Of a stretch of 64,000 nt of DNA, positions 15,154 to 24,144 are shown piece after piece. The stretch is taken from the NCBI RefSeq assembly GCF_046195335.1, contig NZ_CP176093.1; one strand, given 5' to 3'. This DNA is from Methanospirillum lacunae (GTDB taxonomy: Archaea; Halobacteriota; Methanomicrobia; Methanomicrobiales; Methanospirillaceae). The position numbers and the translations under genes were made by a program. The notes below the pieces were generated by a model. It did no database searches and was not told the DNA's origin. It saw only the letters and a list, made by a program, of their open reading frames with translations. Each line of letters starts with the position of its first letter. Within the stretch, counting starts at the first letter, position 1.

Positions 15154-16557
15154 ATGAAGCTCATAATGAAATTTGGGGGGACCTCTGTCCAGAATGCTGA
15201 TGCTGTTGGTAAGACCATGGATATCATCACCAGCCATCTGGCAAAAGGTGATCAGATGGTGGTTGTGGTCTCGGCACAGCGCGGTGTGACTGATCGGATC
15301 ATCGAGACTGCAGAGCAGATGGTCAGCTCCCGTGATACATCGGCAGTGAATGTCCTGGTCGATTATCTGACATCCACTCACCTGACCACTCTTCAAGCGG
15401 TCGCTCCTGATTATTATTCAGAAACAAGTGAGGTTATTATCAGGGCGATTAACAACCTCCATGATTTTCTCCATGCTGTTTTTCATCTGCGGGAACTCAC
15501 CCCCCGGTCACGCGACTATGTGATCTCATTTGGGGAGCGGCTGAATGCACCAATAATTAGTGCAGCACTCAGGCAACGGGGGATTTCATCTCTGGCTTTG
15601 GATGGATGTGAGGCTGGTATTCTCACAACTGGCAACCACGGTGATGCTATTGCGCTCCCAGCAGGAGAAGCACGGATCCGCTCACGTCTTGACCCTCTCA
15701 TAACAACCTCTGTCCCGGTGGTTATGGGATTTATGGGCTGTACTGAGAAGGGTGTTGTAACGACTCTTGGGCGAAGTGGTTCAGACTATACAGCTGCGAT
15801 TCTCGGTGCTGCACTCATGGTCGATGAGATCTGGATCTGGACAGATGTGGATGGAATCATGACCACTGATCCCAGACTGGTGAAAGATGCGCGTGTAATT
15901 CCCCGGATCTCTTATATCGAGGTTATGGAACTCTCCTACTTTGGGGCCAAGGTTATGCACTCACGTTCGATCGAACCGGCAATGCAGAAGAATATCCCTG
16001 TATGGGTGAAGAATACCTTCAATCCTTCATACCCGGGTACCTGCATTGAGAAAGGTGAGCGTCGTGAGACGAGAGTGGTAAAGGCCATTACCTTCATTGA
16101 CAAAGTGGCAGCCATCACCATCACAGGCGCCCAGATGATCGGAAGACCAGGAGTGGCCAAGCATATCTTCTCTATCCTTGCAGAGAATCAGATCAACGTG
16201 ATGATGATCTCCCAAGGTTCTTCGGAAGCGAATATCTCACTGATCATCGAAGAAAAGCAAGTTCAGACAGCCAAGGATGCCCTGCAACCGCTGAAAGAGC
16301 GATGTGTCTTCAGAGAGATCACTGCAAACGAAGATGTATGTGCGGTAGCAGTTGTTGGTTCAGGTATGGCTGGTATGGCTGGGACAGCAGGACGAACATT
16401 TTCAGCTCTTGGAAAAGCCGGGATCAATGCCATGATGATCTCGCAGGGCTCTTCTGAAGTGAATATCTCGTTTGTGGTAAAACAGGAGGACGGACCCAGA
16501 GCAGTGATGGTCCTCCATGAAGAGTTTGAACTCTCTACCAAGTGTGAGGAGTGCTGA
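15154..16557 (+). CDS. lysC: Aspartate kinase
   Basis: Phosphorylates aspartate in the first step towards lysine, threonine, methionine and related products. 467 residues. The N-terminal kinase domain starts with KFGGTSV (6-12) and includes 'LGRSGSDYTAAILGAAL' and 'WTDVDGIMTTDPR'. Two C-terminal ACT domains each carry the repeat 'NVMMISQGSSEANIS' / 'NAMMISQGSSEVNIS', typical of feedback-regulated enzymes. Its TGA shares one base with the purM ATG, so the two genes are coupled although their pathways differ. Confidence 0.93.
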   Translation: MKLIMKFGGTSVQNADAVGKTMDIITSHLAKGDQMVVVVSAQRGVTDRIIETAEQMVSSRDTSAVNVLVDYLTSTHLTTLQAVAPDYYSETSEVIIRAINNLHDFLHAVFHLRELTPRSRDYVISFGERLNAPIISAALRQRGISSLALDGCEAGILTTGNHGDAIALPAGEARIRSRLDPLITTSVPVVMGFMGCTEKGVVTTLGRSGSDYTAAILGAALMVDEIWIWTDVDGIMTTDPRLVKDARVIPRISYIEVMELSYFGAKVMHSRSIEPAMQKNIPVWVKNTFNPSYPGTCIEKGERRETRVVKAITFIDKVAAITITGAQMIGRPGVAKHIFSILAENQINVMMISQGSSEANISLIIEEKQVQTAKDALQPLKERCVFREITANEDVCAVAVVGSGMAGMAGTAGRTFSALGKAGINAMMISQGSSEVNISFVVKQEDGPRAVMVLHEEFELSTKCEEC

Positions 16558-17558
16558 TGACAGACAACAACAAGGATGCATACCGGGAAGCCGGGGTTGA
16601 TATTGACCTTGAGGCCCAGGCTGTGAAGGCGCTGGTCTCCCAGTTGACTTTCAAACGAAAGGGCGAATACCAGATGGCTTCAGACATCGGTCATTTTGCC
16701 GGGTTTGTAAATTTTGGCTCCCATGTCCTTGCACTTGCAGTTGACGGGGTCGGCACCAAGATGCTCATCGCCGATGAACTGAAAGACTGGTCAACTGTAG
16801 GGATAGACTGCATCGCGATGAATGTCAACGATCTCTATGTCATGAATCTGGAACCGGTGGCATTTGTCGATTATGTTGCAACAAATGCTCTCTCACTTGA
16901 GCAGATGAAGCAGATTGGAATTGGGTTAAACGAGGGAGCCCGCCTATCCAATATCTCAATTGTCGGGGGCGAGACCGCCACTCTGAAGGGATTAGTCCAG
17001 GGTTTAGACCTTGCCGGTGCCTGCCTTGGAATTCAGGAGAAGAATAAGGTGATAAGCGGTGAGAAAGTTGCCCCTGGAGACCTCATTGTTGGCATCCCTT
17101 CGTCTGGTATCCATAGCAACGGCCTGACTCTTGCCAGGAGGATGGTTACCGAGTATGGTTCATACGATGAACGACTCAGTGATGGCAGGGCAATCGGAGA
17201 GATCCTGCTTACTCCAACACGAATCTATGCTGAAGTTCTGAAACTCACTGCTATAACTCAAGTTCATGGTATGTGCCACATAACCGGTGGCGGTCTTCTC
17301 AATCTTACCCGGCTCTCCGGGTTCGGGTTCTCGATCGATACACCACTCGAACCCCAGGAGATCTATCGCTGGATACAGGAAAAAGGAAAAATTTCTGACA
17401 GTGAGATGTACCGCACCTTTAACATGGGAATGGGATACGTCTGCATTGTACCTGAATCAGGTGTAACAGCAGTCAGTTCTATCTTCCCGGATGCAAAAAT
17501 TGTCGGTAGGGTTACCGAGAAGCCCGGTGTATTGCTGAAAGGAAAAGAGATCCGATAG
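16557..17558 (+). CDS. purM: Phosphoribosylformylglycinamidine cyclo-ligase
   Basis: AIR synthetase: ATP-dependent ring closure of FGAM to aminoimidazole ribotide in purine synthesis. 333 residues from ATG 16557, which has GAGGAG at 16546-16551; an in-frame GTG at 16551 overlaps that site and is rejected. Family blocks: 'YREAGVDIDLEAQAVKAL', 'LAVDGVGTKMLIAD', 'DCIAMNVNDL', 'GGETATLKG' and the glycine-rich 'VGIPSSGIHSNGLTLARRM'. The stop of lysC overlaps the start. It converges on the ZPR1-like gene 8 bases downstream. Confidence 0.93.
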   Translation: MTDNNKDAYREAGVDIDLEAQAVKALVSQLTFKRKGEYQMASDIGHFAGFVNFGSHVLALAVDGVGTKMLIADELKDWSTVGIDCIAMNVNDLYVMNLEPVAFVDYVATNALSLEQMKQIGIGLNEGARLSNISIVGGETATLKGLVQGLDLAGACLGIQEKNKVISGEKVAPGDLIVGIPSSGIHSNGLTLARRMVTEYGSYDERLSDGRAIGEILLTPTRIYAEVLKLTAITQVHGMCHITGGGLLNLTRLSGFGFSIDTPLEPQEIYRWIQEKGKISDSEMYRTFNMGMGYVCIVPESGVTAVSSIFPDAKIVGRVTEKPGVLLKGKEIR

Positions 17559-17566
17559 CCCTTCAT

Positions 17567-18097
17567 TCAGAGCGAATCGGTACAGATTTCATAGGACTCT
17601 TTTTTCGCGCGATCTGAATCTATCACAGAGTTACCCATTGGATCAATGATGATCAGGGTTATTCGAAATGATCCGGTTTTTACCAGTGCAATCTTCTCCT
17701 TGAGATCCATCGCGTTCCTCCGTTGTTCATCATCGCCATCGATGATCGCACTGTCAAGAACTTTGTCTATTCGCATGAGGATACCCTCTACATTGGAGAC
17801 AAAACCCTCACATGCAGGACCTGGTGTGATCTCAACTCCAAGTTCTGGTATCTGGATCTCCCCCTGTGTACTTCTGACGACCCTGACCATCAGATCCTCT
17901 TCTGATGTGACAGGGAATTCTATCCGGACAGGCTCGCGGGAAGTCAGAGACTGGACATCAGAAAATCTGTACCCACAGAGTGGACAGGAGCATGTGATGA
18001 TCAGGATCTCGGAGAAATAGGGTATATTTTCGGTCTCATAGAGATATTCGACCTCTTCACCACAGGCCGGGCAGGTTCCCCTGACCTCCTGACGCAC
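17567..18097 (-). CDS. ZPR1-type zinc-finger protein
   Basis: 176 residues, the single-module archaeal form of ZPR1. The zinc finger is C-x2-C (CPACG, residues 9-12) and, after 'NIPYFSEILIITCSC', a second C-x2-C (CPLCG). The rest, including 'SLTSREPVRIEFPV', 'LGVEITPGPACEGFVSNVEG' and 'FRITLIIIDPMGNS', is the ZPR1 beta-rich domain. The eukaryotic relative binds EF-1A and acts as its chaperone; the archaeal role is unproven. The GTG start follows the sepF stop directly, so the two genes are likely translated together. Confidence 0.85.
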   Translation of the reverse strand: MRQEVRGTCPACGEEVEYLYETENIPYFSEILIITCSCPLCGYRFSDVQSLTSREPVRIEFPVTSEEDLMVRVVRSTQGEIQIPELGVEITPGPACEGFVSNVEGILMRIDKVLDSAIIDGDDEQRRNAMDLKEKIALVKTGSFRITLIIIDPMGNSVIDSDRAKKESYEICTDSL

Positions 18098-18457
18098 TCA
18101 GGCACCGCCACCGATCCGGTCGCGTGATATCTTGACATTGCGGGGGGTGATGATTACATACTGCTGGTCCCCAAGACCTACGATATCTCCGTCAACGTCA
18201 CGCGCAACCTGATAAAAGTCCTTCATCACCCGCTCGTAATTGATCTTGTCCATCTTGAGCCGGTTGATATCGACTATAACAATGTCACCATCATAGATCT
18301 GATCCTTTACTATCTGGCTTTCCCGCAGGCTGGTGACAGTCGCCACTTTTACAAGCAGTGCAGGATTCTCACCCTCGTAATCCTTCAGGGGGAGTTCTTT
18401 ATACTGGTCAGGATCACTGTTATCTTTGGGCCTGAAGATAAGGTCACGAAGTCCCAT
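18098..18457 (-). CDS. sepF: Archaeal cell division protein SepF
   Basis: 119 residues from ATG 18457, with AAAGGT upstream; an upstream ATG at 18481 is less typical. SepF anchors FtsZ to the membrane at the division site. The N-terminal MGLRDLIFRPKDN is a plausible amphipathic membrane-binding helix. The core 'DIVIVDINRLKMDKINYERV' and 'GDIVGLGDQQYVIITP' matches the SepF fold. Its TGA is next to the GTG of the ZPR1-like gene. Confidence 0.87.
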   Translation of the reverse strand: MGLRDLIFRPKDNSDPDQYKELPLKDYEGENPALLVKVATVTSLRESQIVKDQIYDGDIVIVDINRLKMDKINYERVMKDFYQVARDVDGDIVGLGDQQYVIITPRNVKISRDRIGGGA

Positions 18458-18528
18458 AACAAAACCTTTTTGTGTGCTCAATATTAAAGATGCTGGTTTC
18501 CGTGGTATTTTCCGCCGAATTTCCTGTA

Positions 18529-19026
18529 TCAGAGTTCAACGGTCCAGATCTCATCACCGACATGATGGAATGTTTTGATTACCTTGCCTTTCTCCTGTGC
18601 CATGAGGTCTTCAGCATCGAAGAGGGCAATTCCAAGGGCCAGCGGTTTTCCATGACGTTCGTCAACTATCTGAACAGGTCTTCCTGCTTTCACATCAGGG
18701 CTCACTGATTTGACTCCCGGGCGCATGATGTCTGCACCGTTAATGACAAATGAAACTGCACCCATGTCAACTACGATGCGTCGCTGTGGAAAGGGTCTTG
18801 CAAGTGCGCCCTTGAGACTTGGAAAGAGAACACCGTCTTTCTCAAGAAGCAGCGGTTCTTTATCCACGAGATAAATATGGAGCTGCGTACCTGTCTCAAG
18901 CACCTCGATGGTTTTAGCAGTAAAGAGTTCAGCAGATGCCCCTATCTCCTCTTTTAGAGATCCGATGAGTTCAGCGACCTGTGACTTCCTGATCGGATGG
19001 CGCCGTTTTGCAATTATTTTCCCCAT
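18529..19026 (-). CDS. MCT-1-like PUA-domain RNA-binding protein
   Basis: 165 residues. The N-terminal part (RRHPIRKSQVAELIGSLKEE) resembles the pre-PUA region of archaeal MCT-1/Tma20-like proteins. Residues 82-160 form a PUA domain: 'RRIVVDMGAVSFVINGADIM', 'PGVKSV' and 'KPLALGIALFDAEDL'. Eukaryotic relatives act in translation initiation and ribosome recycling; the archaeal function is inferred. CATATATG at 19056-19063 on the minus strand lies about 30 bases before the ATG, suggesting a short or absent leader. Confidence 0.8.
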   Translation of the reverse strand: MGKIIAKRRHPIRKSQVAELIGSLKEEIGASAELFTAKTIEVLETGTQLHIYLVDKEPLLLEKDGVLFPSLKGALARPFPQRRIVVDMGAVSFVINGADIMRPGVKSVSPDVKAGRPVQIVDERHGKPLALGIALFDAEDLMAQEKGKVIKTFHHVGDEIWTVEL

Positions 19027-19055
19027 ATATCAGGTATCATTTTGATGATCAAACC

Positions 19056-19063
19056 CATATATG
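19056..19063 (-). promoter_or_regulatory. TATA box for the PUA gene
   Basis: CATATATG on the minus strand, 30 bases before the ATG at 19026. The spacing would place the transcription start only a few bases before the start codon. Confidence 0.35.
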
Positions 19064-19108
19064 TCTGTAGATAACGGGCATGAAACCCGGAGAGTGGATT
19101 CGGAAAAC

Positions 19109-19117
19109 GTTTAAGTA
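19109..19117 (+). promoter_or_regulatory. TATA box for the LSm-L37e-purF genes
   Basis: GTTTAAGTA lies about 50 bases before the LSm ATG, giving a leader of about 30 bases that contains AGGGTAG before the start codon. Confidence 0.4.
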
Positions 19118-19167
19118 CCGTCCGCTCTCAATCTATTCACTCATCTCGAGTTACACAGGGTAGTAAT

Positions 19168-19395
19168 ATGACCAAAAGACCTATGGATATTTTAGATCAG
19201 GTCCTCAACCGGCAACCGGTACTGGTATCTCTGAAAGGCGGACGTGAAATCCGGGGCGTCCTGCAGGGATATGATGTCCACATGAACCTCGTCCTCGATA
19301 AGGCAGAGGAGGAGATAAACGGGCAGCCTGCAAGTATCGGCACCCTGATTATCCGCGGCGATAATGTCATCTACATCTCCCCGTCAGTTCAATAA
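19168..19395 (+). CDS. Sm-like archaeal protein (LSm)
   Basis: 75-residue Sm-fold RNA-binding protein that forms heptameric rings. Sm1 motif: 'PVLVSLKGGREIRGVLQGYDVHMNLVL' region, shown by the Gly-Arg-x5-Gly and Asp-x-His-Met-Asn-Leu pattern at about 24-43. Sm2 motif: 'GTLIIRGDNVIYISP' (58-72), with the RGDN RNA-binding loop. It is followed 14 bases later by the L37e gene, a gene order conserved in many archaea. Confidence 0.95.
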   Translation: MTKRPMDILDQVLNRQPVLVSLKGGREIRGVLQGYDVHMNLVLDKAEEEINGQPASIGTLIIRGDNVIYISPSVQ

Positions 19396-19409
19396 GAGGT
19401 AACGAGTCT

Positions 19410-19592
19410 ATGTCAAAAGGAACACCATCACGCGGAAAGCGTCAGACGCAGACCCACATCACCTGCCGGCGGTGTGGAAAGATGTCCTACCACAAGAGAC
19501 ACAAGATCTGTTCTTCATGTGGATTTGGACGAAGCCCAAGACTTCGTGGATACCGCTGGATTAACAAGCGTCCAAAAGAAGCAACTCATTAA
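19410..19592 (+). CDS. rpl37e: 50S ribosomal protein L37e
   Basis: 60-residue zinc-binding large-subunit protein. C-x2-C at 'CRRCG' and C-x2-C at 'CSSCGFG' form the zinc ribbon, with a basic N-terminus (SKGTPSRGKRQTQTH). GAGGTAA before the start is the ribosome site. It sits between the LSm gene and purF with 2 bases to purF, so the three are probably one operon. Confidence 0.96.
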   Translation: MSKGTPSRGKRQTQTHITCRRCGKMSYHKRHKICSSCGFGRSPRLRGYRWINKRPKEATH

Positions 19593-19594
19593 TC

Positions 19595-21010
19595 ATGTGC
19601 GGTATCGTTGGCATCAGTAATTGTGCCGACGTCTCCTTTTCTCTTTATTATGCGCTGTACGCGCTTCAGCATCGCGGTCAGGAAAGTGCCGGGATTGCCA
19701 CTTTTAACGGAAGCGGACTGTGTAAGTTCAAAGGCAATGGCCTTGTATCAGAAGTCTTTTCAGAGGCTACACTCAGTTCGCTATCCGGTTCGGTAGGTAT
19801 TGGCCATGTCCGGTATCCGACAACCGGAGAGAACCGGCCAGAGAATATTCAGCCGTTTCTTTTCAGTTTCCGCGGACATGTGATTGCAATAGCCCACAAT
19901 GGCAACCTGGTCAACTATCGTGATCTTCGGACAAAATTCGAGGATAAGGGGCAGATATTCTGGTCTACCTCTGATACTGAGATCATCTCTAAGATCATAA
20001 CCGAAGAGATCAGGAAAGGCGGCACTATTGAAGACGCTGTTCGCAAGTGCATGGAGTGTCTTAAGGGCTCATACTCGGTTGTGATGATGTATGATGGAGA
20101 TCTCTATGCGTTTCGTGATCCCCATGGTATTCGTCCGCTATGCTTTGGCAAGGCTGGTGATTCATACATCATCTGTTCAGAGAGTGTAGCAATAGACGCA
20201 CTGGCAGGAACACTTGAGCGCGATGTATATCCTGGTGAAATGATTCACATCAATCAGGATGGTGTCAGATCTAAGCAGATAGCCGAGGCACGACACCGTG
20301 GACACTGTGTCTTTGAGTACATCTATTTTGCAAGAGCAGACTCCCGTCTTGACGGCTCGCTTGTGTATGATGTGCGCAGAAAGATAGGTGCCCAGATATC
20401 TGATGATGAACCAGTGAAAGCCGATGTTGTCTGTCCGGTTCCTGACTCCGGTACAGCGTATGCTGTAGGTTTCTCTGAGCAATCCGGCATTCCGTTTAAG
20501 GAGTGTCTGATCAAGAACCGGTATATGGGCCGGACATTTATCATGCCAACCCAGAAAAAGCGTGAGCAGGCTGTGAGGATCAAACTCAATCCGATCCCTG
20601 ATCATCTGAATAACCGCTCGGTGGTTCTGGTTGATGATTCAATTGTTCGTGGAACAACTTCCCGGAGAATTATTGAAACGATGAGGGATGCAGGGGCACA
20701 GGAGATTCATATGAGGATTGGCTCACCCATCATCAAGGCTCCGTGCTACCTGGGGGTTGACATGCCTACCCGTACTGAACTTATCGGCAGTGACAAGGAT
20801 GTTGAAGAAGTTCGTAAAAGCATCACCGCAACATCACTCCACTATCTTTCAGTTTCTGCTCTTGTGGAGGCAATCGGGATCCCACAGGAAGATCTTTGTC
20901 TTGGGTGTCTCACCGGCTGTTATCCGGTAGAGATCACCAATGAGGTTTGTGATAACCGGTGTATCACAATTGTAGATCGTGACTTTCAGACAAACCTCTT
21001 TCACCACTGA
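19595..21010 (+). CDS. purF: Amidophosphoribosyltransferase
   Basis: First step of purine synthesis: PRPP plus glutamine to phosphoribosylamine. 471 residues. The class II amidotransferase nucleophile is Cys2 in MCGIVGI, without a propeptide. The PRPP loop is 'VVLVDDSIVRGTTSRRI'. The C-terminal 'DLCLGCLTGCYP' matches the Fe-S ligand pair of the Bacillus-type enzyme, so an oxygen-sensitive [4Fe-4S] cluster is likely. A T-run just after the stop (21012-21018) may terminate the operon. Confidence 0.94.
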   Translation: MCGIVGISNCADVSFSLYYALYALQHRGQESAGIATFNGSGLCKFKGNGLVSEVFSEATLSSLSGSVGIGHVRYPTTGENRPENIQPFLFSFRGHVIAIAHNGNLVNYRDLRTKFEDKGQIFWSTSDTEIISKIITEEIRKGGTIEDAVRKCMECLKGSYSVVMMYDGDLYAFRDPHGIRPLCFGKAGDSYIICSESVAIDALAGTLERDVYPGEMIHINQDGVRSKQIAEARHRGHCVFEYIYFARADSRLDGSLVYDVRRKIGAQISDDEPVKADVVCPVPDSGTAYAVGFSEQSGIPFKECLIKNRYMGRTFIMPTQKKREQAVRIKLNPIPDHLNNRSVVLVDDSIVRGTTSRRIIETMRDAGAQEIHMRIGSPIIKAPCYLGVDMPTRTELIGSDKDVEEVRKSITATSLHYLSVSALVEAIGIPQEDLCLGCLTGCYPVEITNEVCDNRCITIVDRDFQTNLFHH

Positions 21011-21099
21011 CTTTTTTTATCCCTTTGCTATCCTGCCATTATCTATCCTGAAAATGCTTTCATATGACAACCATCAAGTCATCTTCAGACGACCTAGTA

Positions 21100-22695
21100 A
21101 TGAGTACTGTGAAATTTAACGTTCTTGTCAGTGACGATCTTGCAGAAGAAGGTATAGAGATTCTCAGAGAGAAGGTGATGGTTGATGTGCAGACCGGTTT
21201 ATCAGAGGATGAACTTGTTGCAACCATTGAGAACTATGATGCTCTTCTGGTTCGCTCCGGTACACAGGTTACCGAGAGAGTAATTGAGGCAGGTAAAAAA
21301 CTGCGGTTCATCGGTAGGGCCGGGGCCGGTGTTGACAATATCGATATGAAGGCCGCGACAAAGCGTGGAATCATCGTTGCGAATGCCCCAGAAGGTAACA
21401 CGCTGGCAGCAACAGAGCATACCATGGCAATGATGCTCTCTCTCTGCCGAAATACCCCACAGGCAAATGCATCAATGCAGGCCGGTGAGTGGAAGCGTTC
21501 CAAGTTCATGGGTGTTGAACTGAACGAGAAGACTCTTGGTATTGTTGGTCTTGGCAGAATTGGAAGAGAGATTGCAAAGAGAGCCTCTTCCTTTGATATG
21601 AAAATTATTGGGTATGATCCGTTCATCACTACAGAAAAAGCTGCAGCGATGGGTATCCAGTCGATGAGCCTTGAAGAACTCTTCAAGCAGGCAGATATAA
21701 TCACGGTCCACACACCTCTGATCAAAGAGACCCGCCATATTGTAAATTCACAGACCATCAAGACAATGAAGGATGGAGTCAGGATCATCAATTGCGCGCG
21801 TGGTGGAATCATTGACGAACAGGCACTGGCTGATGCTGTAAAATCTGGGAAGGTTGCCGGTGCAGCGATCGATGTCTTTGAGTCAGAACCTCCAAAGGAT
21901 TCCCCACTCCTTGGAGTTCCCGGAATCATTACCACTCCACATCTGGGTGCAAGCACTGTCGAGGCACAGAAGAATGTCTCTATATCAGTCGCAAAGCAGT
22001 GTCTTGAAGTTCTGAATGGTGGAAGTGCGAAGTATGTTGTGAATGCGCCAATTATTCCAGCAGACCTTCATGATTCTATCCAGCCGTTTGCAATCCTTGC
22101 CGAGAAGATGGGTCGCCTGTTGGTCCAGATCGCTGATGGCAGAATACAAAAACTTGAGATGATCTACGGTGGTGAACTTGGATCAATTGGGCCATCATCA
22201 AAACTGATCACTCATATGGCTATCAAAGGCCTTCTGGATCCCATCCTCCGGTTCCCGGTAAACATGGTTAATGCATCGGTAGTAGCCCAGGATAGGGGCA
22301 TTTCTGTGTCTGAAACCCAGACTGCCGAATCTGCCGGATATAAGAATCTCCTGACCATGAATGTAGTGACTGATACAGGTAGTCTCTGTATTTCAGGTTC
22401 CATTCTCTATCAGGGAGGAAGCAGGATTGTATCTATCGCTGGATATACTATGGACATGATCCCAGAAGGCGCGGTCATCATCTCACGTCATCTGGACAAG
22501 CCGGGAGTTATCGGGCGTGCATCAACCATTCTTGGTGAAAGCCAGATTAACATCGCTGGAATGCAGGTTGGAAGATTCAAAGCTGGAGAAGAAGCAATTA
22601 TGGTCCTGAATGTTGACGGTGACGTTCCTGAAGGGGTTATGGAAGCCATCCGGGGAATGCCGGGGATATATTCAGCCAAGTTTGCTAGACTTTGA
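21100..22695 (+). CDS. serA: D-3-phosphoglycerate dehydrogenase
   Basis: Oxidises 3-phosphoglycerate to phosphohydroxypyruvate with NAD, the first step of serine synthesis. 531 residues from ATG 21100, chosen because homologues begin near 'KFNVLVSDDLAEEG'; ATG 21064 would add 12 residues. The domain order is substrate-binding, NAD-binding (GLGRIGREIA; 'INCARGGIIDEQAL'; catalytic-region 'TTPHLGAST'), an allosteric substrate-binding domain, and a C-terminal ACT domain ('HLDKPGVIGRASTILGESQI'). This is the long, serine-regulated form. The tRNA-Val gene follows. Confidence 0.92.
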   Translation: MSTVKFNVLVSDDLAEEGIEILREKVMVDVQTGLSEDELVATIENYDALLVRSGTQVTERVIEAGKKLRFIGRAGAGVDNIDMKAATKRGIIVANAPEGNTLAATEHTMAMMLSLCRNTPQANASMQAGEWKRSKFMGVELNEKTLGIVGLGRIGREIAKRASSFDMKIIGYDPFITTEKAAAMGIQSMSLEELFKQADIITVHTPLIKETRHIVNSQTIKTMKDGVRIINCARGGIIDEQALADAVKSGKVAGAAIDVFESEPPKDSPLLGVPGIITTPHLGASTVEAQKNVSISVAKQCLEVLNGGSAKYVVNAPIIPADLHDSIQPFAILAEKMGRLLVQIADGRIQKLEMIYGGELGSIGPSSKLITHMAIKGLLDPILRFPVNMVNASVVAQDRGISVSETQTAESAGYKNLLTMNVVTDTGSLCISGSILYQGGSRIVSIAGYTMDMIPEGAVIISRHLDKPGVIGRASTILGESQINIAGMQVGRFKAGEEAIMVLNVDGDVPEGVMEAIRGMPGIYSAKFARL

Positions 22696-22727
22696 CCGGT
22701 GAATGGATTCAATCTAAAACAACAATT

Positions 22728-22735
22728 TTTAAATA
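22728..22735 (+). promoter_or_regulatory. TATA box of the tRNA-Val gene
   Basis: TTTAAATA lies 40 bases before the mature tRNA 5' end, as expected for an archaeal tRNA promoter with a short 5' leader. Confidence 0.6.
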
Positions 22736-22743
22736 GTCGTCCC

Positions 22744-22758
22744 CCCTACATTGTAGGG
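22744..22758. promoter_or_regulatory. 15-bp dyad between TATA box and tRNA-Val
   Basis: CCCTACA-T-TGTAGGG is a perfect inverted repeat with a single central base. It lies between the TATA box and the expected transcription start, so a bound protein would block polymerase. It could instead be a leader hairpin. Confidence 0.35.
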
Positions 22759-22767
22759 CACAACCGG

Positions 22768-22841
22768 GGGCTCGTGGTCTAGCTGGTTATGACGTCGCCT
22801 TGACATGGCGGAGATCCTGAGTTCGAATCTCAGCGAGCCCA
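22768..22841 (+). tRNA. tRNA-Val (GAC anticodon)
   Basis: A full cloverleaf can be folded. The acceptor stem is GGGCTCG/CGAGCCC with discriminator A. The D arm is GTC/GAC with GG in the loop. The anticodon stem is TCGCC/GGCGG with loop TTGACAT, giving anticodon GAC at 22802-22804. The variable loop has 5 bases, and the T arm is CTGAG/CTCAG with TTCGAAT. CCA is not encoded and there is no intron. It lies alone between serA and the binding-protein gene. Confidence 0.97.
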
Positions 22842-22959
22842 CTATTTTTAATATTTTTTAGAATTTGCTTTGGTTCATTATTTGAAGTTTTCTTTAAACC
22901 TGTTTCGCTGAAACCGGTGATAGAAACCTGAATATTAATAGATTTTTAATATTGGAAAA

Positions 22960-24144
22960 TCAGGTGAATAGAGGAATTCGAGACAATGCCATTCCTCCAT
23001 AATTTTTATTGATCTCTTCAAAGATAGGCTCTCCATAGAGGAATGTATAGATATAATCCGCCATCACTTTCGGTTCAACATCGGTAAATTTCTCAGGATA
23101 GAGTGCCTTGCCAATAATATATGCATTCATCAGGTCTGACTCGTGATCTTCGCCATATAAGGAGGTTGGCAAAAGGCCGTATACCTCACCCTGCCTGACC
23201 GCGGGAAGTCCTTTGAGAGACTCACTCTTCTCAATATCAGTGACAGCACTCTCCTTCAATGACCAGGTTGTCATATCGAGAAATAGTGCATCCGGTGCGA
23301 TCCTTATTAGCGCCTCTTTGGGGATTGTAAATGGCCCTGAAAGTCCGTTCTGGTTCCCATACTCTTCTGCAATATTATGGGCTGATATCAGTCGCAGAGG
23401 TATGAAGATTGATGTAGTTGAGTATAAACCCTCGGGATTTGGATTAGAATATCCCCCAATATATGCTTTTTTCTGCTGAAAATCTGATATTGTTGATGTT
23501 CTGGCCTCCAGATTTTCAGTGACTTTATCAAAGAACCTGATCACTTCTTCCGCCCTTTCTGATTTTCCGAGAACAAGGCCCATGATCCGAAGAGAATAAT
23601 TCATGGCATTCCTGCGGTATGAAAGATCACCATCCTGAAGAACTACTACCGGAATGCCTGTCCTTCTCTGCAGTTCATCAGCAGAAATCTGTGGATTGTC
23701 TCCCATCAGGATGATAAGATCCGGGCGTGGATTTAATGCAGTGATTTGTGATGGTTCAATTACGTCTGTTATTTTTCCAGCAGCAGGAAGGGCTCTGATC
23801 TGAGGATTTGCCACAAGGTATGGGAGAGGAGGTGGTGATTGTGTATCCCGCTCTACAGGATCTGCTGCCACTGCCTTTTTGGTTTCCCCTATATAGGCGA
23901 GGTATCGCATGCACCCAGGTCCAGAGCAGAGGATGTGGGTAATATTTCTGGGCACTGTAACTTCTCTGCCAATAGCATCAGTGAGCACAATCCCACTGTT
24001 GGTTGCAGCAATATCTTCAAGATCAATTATTGAAGGACCTGGGATTGATTCAGGAGGTTGAGATTTATCTGGAGAGGTACAACCGGAGAGCAGAACTCCG
24101 ATAATCATAAGTACCCCTGTTAAAATCCCGATACGATGATCCAT
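22960..24144 (-). CDS. Lipoprotein substrate-binding protein (Fe3+-chelate/cobalamin type)
   Basis: 394 residues from ATG 24144, where AGGTG lies 6 bases upstream; a longer frame from 24255 lacks a signal peptide at its N-terminus. The signal peptide ends in the lipobox LSGC. The mature part follows the class III periplasmic-binding pattern: 'GREVTVPRNITHIL', 'ALNPRPDLIILMGDNPQIS', 'VVLQDGDLSYR' and 'APDALFLDMTTWS'. It would capture an iron chelate, corrinoid or molybdate-like ligand outside the cell for an ABC importer. No permease or ATPase gene is adjacent, so the partner must lie elsewhere. Confidence 0.8.
   Translation of the reverse strand: MDHRIGILTGVLMIIGVLLSGCTSPDKSQPPESIPGPSIIDLEDIAATNSGIVLTDAIGREVTVPRNITHILCSGPGCMRYLAYIGETKKAVAADPVERDTQSPPPLPYLVANPQIRALPAAGKITDVIEPSQITALNPRPDLIILMGDNPQISADELQRRTGIPVVVLQDGDLSYRRNAMNYSLRIMGLVLGKSERAEEVIRFFDKVTENLEARTSTISDFQQKKAYIGGYSNPNPEGLYSTTSIFIPLRLISAHNIAEEYGNQNGLSGPFTIPKEALIRIAPDALFLDMTTWSLKESAVTDIEKSESLKGLPAVRQGEVYGLLPTSLYGEDHESDLMNAYIIGKALYPEKFTDVEPKVMADYIYTFLYGEPIFEEINKNYGGMALSRIPLFT

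Noticed and set aside
21234..21956. 240-codon frame opposite serA
   Set aside because: Antisense to a clear dehydrogenase domain; high-Ser, no family pattern, a shadow of codon bias.
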